From contig PWLK01000027.1 of assembly GCA_003560545.1 (NCBI GenBank), forward strand, positions 1 through 6,054: a DNA stretch of 6,054 bases, read 5' to 3'. This document shows, in pieces, positions 5,488-6,054 of this stretch (position 1 is the first letter of the stretch; every line of letters starts with the position of its first letter). Source of the stretch: Candidatus Woesearchaeota archaeon (lineage in GTDB: Archaea; Nanobdellota; Nanobdellia; Woesearchaeales; 21-14-0-10-32-9). The notes beneath the pieces were generated by a model. It saw only the letters and a list, made by a program, of their open reading frames with translations, made no database searches and was not told where the DNA came from. The position numbers and the translations under genes are program-made.

Positions 5488-5931
5488 ATGATAATCAAAA
5501 AAGCAACGTTAAAAGACAAAGAGAATCTGGTAAAAACAGTGGAAGAACTAATAGAAGAAGACAAAAACCTCGACCACTTCTCCCCACACTACAAAGACCC
5601 AAAATACTACGAAGAACAATACATAAAAAACGAGAAATACGACGTAATAACACTAGAAGAAAAACAAACAATAACAGGATACATCATCGGAAAAAAGAAA
5701 ACCAACAACATATACACAATAGAAATGCACTACGTAATACCAAGAAAAAGAGGACAAGGAATAGCCAAAAAACTAAAAAAAGCCCTGGAAGAACACGCCA
5801 GAAACCAAGGATTCAAACTAATCACAAGCTACGCCTCAATAGACAACCACGCAAGCATAAAACTAAACGAACACACCAATTACAAACAAGAAACAATAGG
5901 AAACTACGTATACTTCAAAAAAGAACTATGA
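5488..5931 (+). CDS. GNAT-family N-acetyltransferase
   Basis: From the ATG at 5488 the protein has 147 residues and begins MIIKKATLKDKENL, the usual first strand and helix of GNAT proteins. Starting at 5473 would add MLCSP, foreign to the fold and upstream of the predicted transcription start. Strand beta-4 (IYTIEMHYVIP, 75-85) leads into motif A, RKRGQGIAKKLKKALEEHA (86-104), where the R-x-x-G-x-G pyrophosphate loop binds acetyl-CoA. Motif B follows with NHASIKLNEHTNYKQET (120-136), where Asn120 and the late Tyr are typical. The protein transfers an acetyl group to an amine; the substrate cannot be deduced, though RimI-like protein or small-molecule targets are both possible. Only 2 of 147 codons end in T. 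Its stop codon (5929-5931) directly abuts the 3' end of the opposing tRNA gene. Confidence 0.9.
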   Translation: MIIKKATLKDKENLVKTVEELIEEDKNLDHFSPHYKDPKYYEEQYIKNEKYDVITLEEKQTITGYIIGKKKTNNIYTIEMHYVIPRKRGQGIAKKLKKALEEHARNQGFKLITSYASIDNHASIKLNEHTNYKQETIGNYVYFKKEL

Positions 5932-5967
5932 AGCCCCTGGGGAGATTTGAACTCCCGACCTGCAGAT

Positions 5968-5987
5968 CTCTGGCCAAACACATCGGC
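5968..5987 (-). other. tRNA-Thr intron 2 (20 nt, canonical position 37/38)
   Basis: Exon bases C32 U33 U34 G35 face intron CCAG (3 of 4 pairs; U34 opposes C), bulges are UA|G and AG|A, and the intron body folds as CCGA/TTGG with loop TGTGT. This is a slightly relaxed bulge-helix-bulge. Its outer stem is the anticodon stem, which exists only once intron 1 has been removed, so the splicing order may be fixed. Confidence 0.75.
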
Positions 5988-5994
5988 TACAAGT

Positions 5995-6024
5995 AACGAC
6001 CCAAAAAAAACAAGTCTTTTTGGA
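5995..6024 (-). other. tRNA-Thr intron 1 (30 nt, between positions 30 and 31)
   Basis: The boundaries form a textbook bulge-helix-bulge: central 4-bp helix of C25 G26 G27 C28 with intron GUCG (one G-U pair), 3-nt bulges AG|U and UU|A cut at the usual places, and an adjoining 7-bp stem CCAAAAA/TTTTTGG closed by a 9-nt loop. Shifting the boundaries by one base breaks pair 30-40 or 31-39. The site lies inside the anticodon stem, not at the canonical 37/38. Confidence 0.8.
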
Positions 6025-6054
6025 CTGCCGCAATAGCCGCTATGCTACAGGGGC

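Larger units (their letters stand above)
5932..6054 (-). tRNA. trnT: tRNA-Thr(UGU) with two introns
   Basis: The minus strand gives a 7-bp acceptor stem GCCCCTG/CAGGGGC (6054-6048 with 5939-5933), TA at positions 8-9, a D-arm with A14, G18G19 and A21 (stem GCAT/TTGC), and a perfect T-arm GGGAG-TTCAAAT-CTCCC. The anticodon arm forms only after removing 5995-6024 and 5968-5987: exons 6025-6054, 5988-5994 and 5932-5967 then give stem GCAGA/TCTGC and loop CTTGTAA, with U33 and anticodon UGU. Mature length is 73 nt. G1-C72, C2-G71, G35, U36 and discriminator U73 are the archaeal threonine identity elements and independently support the splice model. CCA is not encoded. With only one intron removed, or none, no valid anticodon loop with U33 can be made. 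The upstream promoter lies outside the window. Confidence 0.88.

Noticed and set aside
5960..5970. tRNA-Cys with anticodon GCA (CTGCAGG read as the loop)
   Set aside because: The flanking bases do not form an anticodon stem with the exon after the D-arm, and these bases are needed as stem TCTGC and variable loop AGGTC. U73 also fits archaeal Thr.
5478..5996. A 172-codon plus-strand frame overlapping the GNAT and tRNA
   Set aside because: It is an out-of-frame shadow kept open by scarcity of T; its product is Arg/Asn/Lys/Thr-rich without domain features and it runs into the tRNA gene.
5968..6024. A single 50-nt tRNA intron
   Set aside because: Every single-intron joining leaves C at position 33 and mostly an A34 anticodon such as AGA, and it ignores the excellent bulge-helix-bulge of the 30-nt intron.

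Overview
The window looks archaeal, most likely a small-genome lineage of the DPANN type (the rank is inference). The evidence is a tRNA gene at the right edge that only folds if two bulge-helix-bulge introns are removed, a U73 discriminator on that threonine tRNA, promoters of the BRE plus TATA kind, probable leaderless genes, and families typical of archaea (PadR regulator, S-layer/CARDB-like surface protein beside a MacB-type transporter, YjbQ). Coding strands are rich in A; several genes almost never use codons ending in T.

Left half, minus strand (1-3522): one operon read right to left. It holds a PadR-family regulator (3522-3059, reading frame broken), a MacB/LolD-type ABC ATPase (3042-2278), a secreted, membrane-anchored protein with three Ig-like domains (2261-1032), and a MacB/FtsX-type permease (985 to beyond base 1, C-terminus missing). 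Together these describe an exporter or envelope-remodelling machine in which the surface protein takes the place of the bacterial adaptor MacA. It is controlled by a regulator encoded at the head of the operon.

Control region (3523-3673): two copies of a long palindrome, centres 54 bp apart, flank the predicted TATA box of the PadR operon. A second promoter, pointing right, serves the plus-strand genes.

Right half, plus strand (3674-5931): YjbQ enzyme, two tandem VTT/YqaA-like membrane proteins (the second carries a +1 shift at a run of seven A), a small three-helix membrane protein of unknown role, and a GNAT acetyltransferase with its own promoter. The first four are packed with 4-nt overlap or 4-8 nt gaps and lack Shine-Dalgarno sequences.

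Right edge (5932-6054, minus strand): tRNA-Thr(UGU) interrupted by a 30-nt intron at position 30/31 and a 20-nt intron at 37/38. The GNAT stop codon lies directly against its 3' end.
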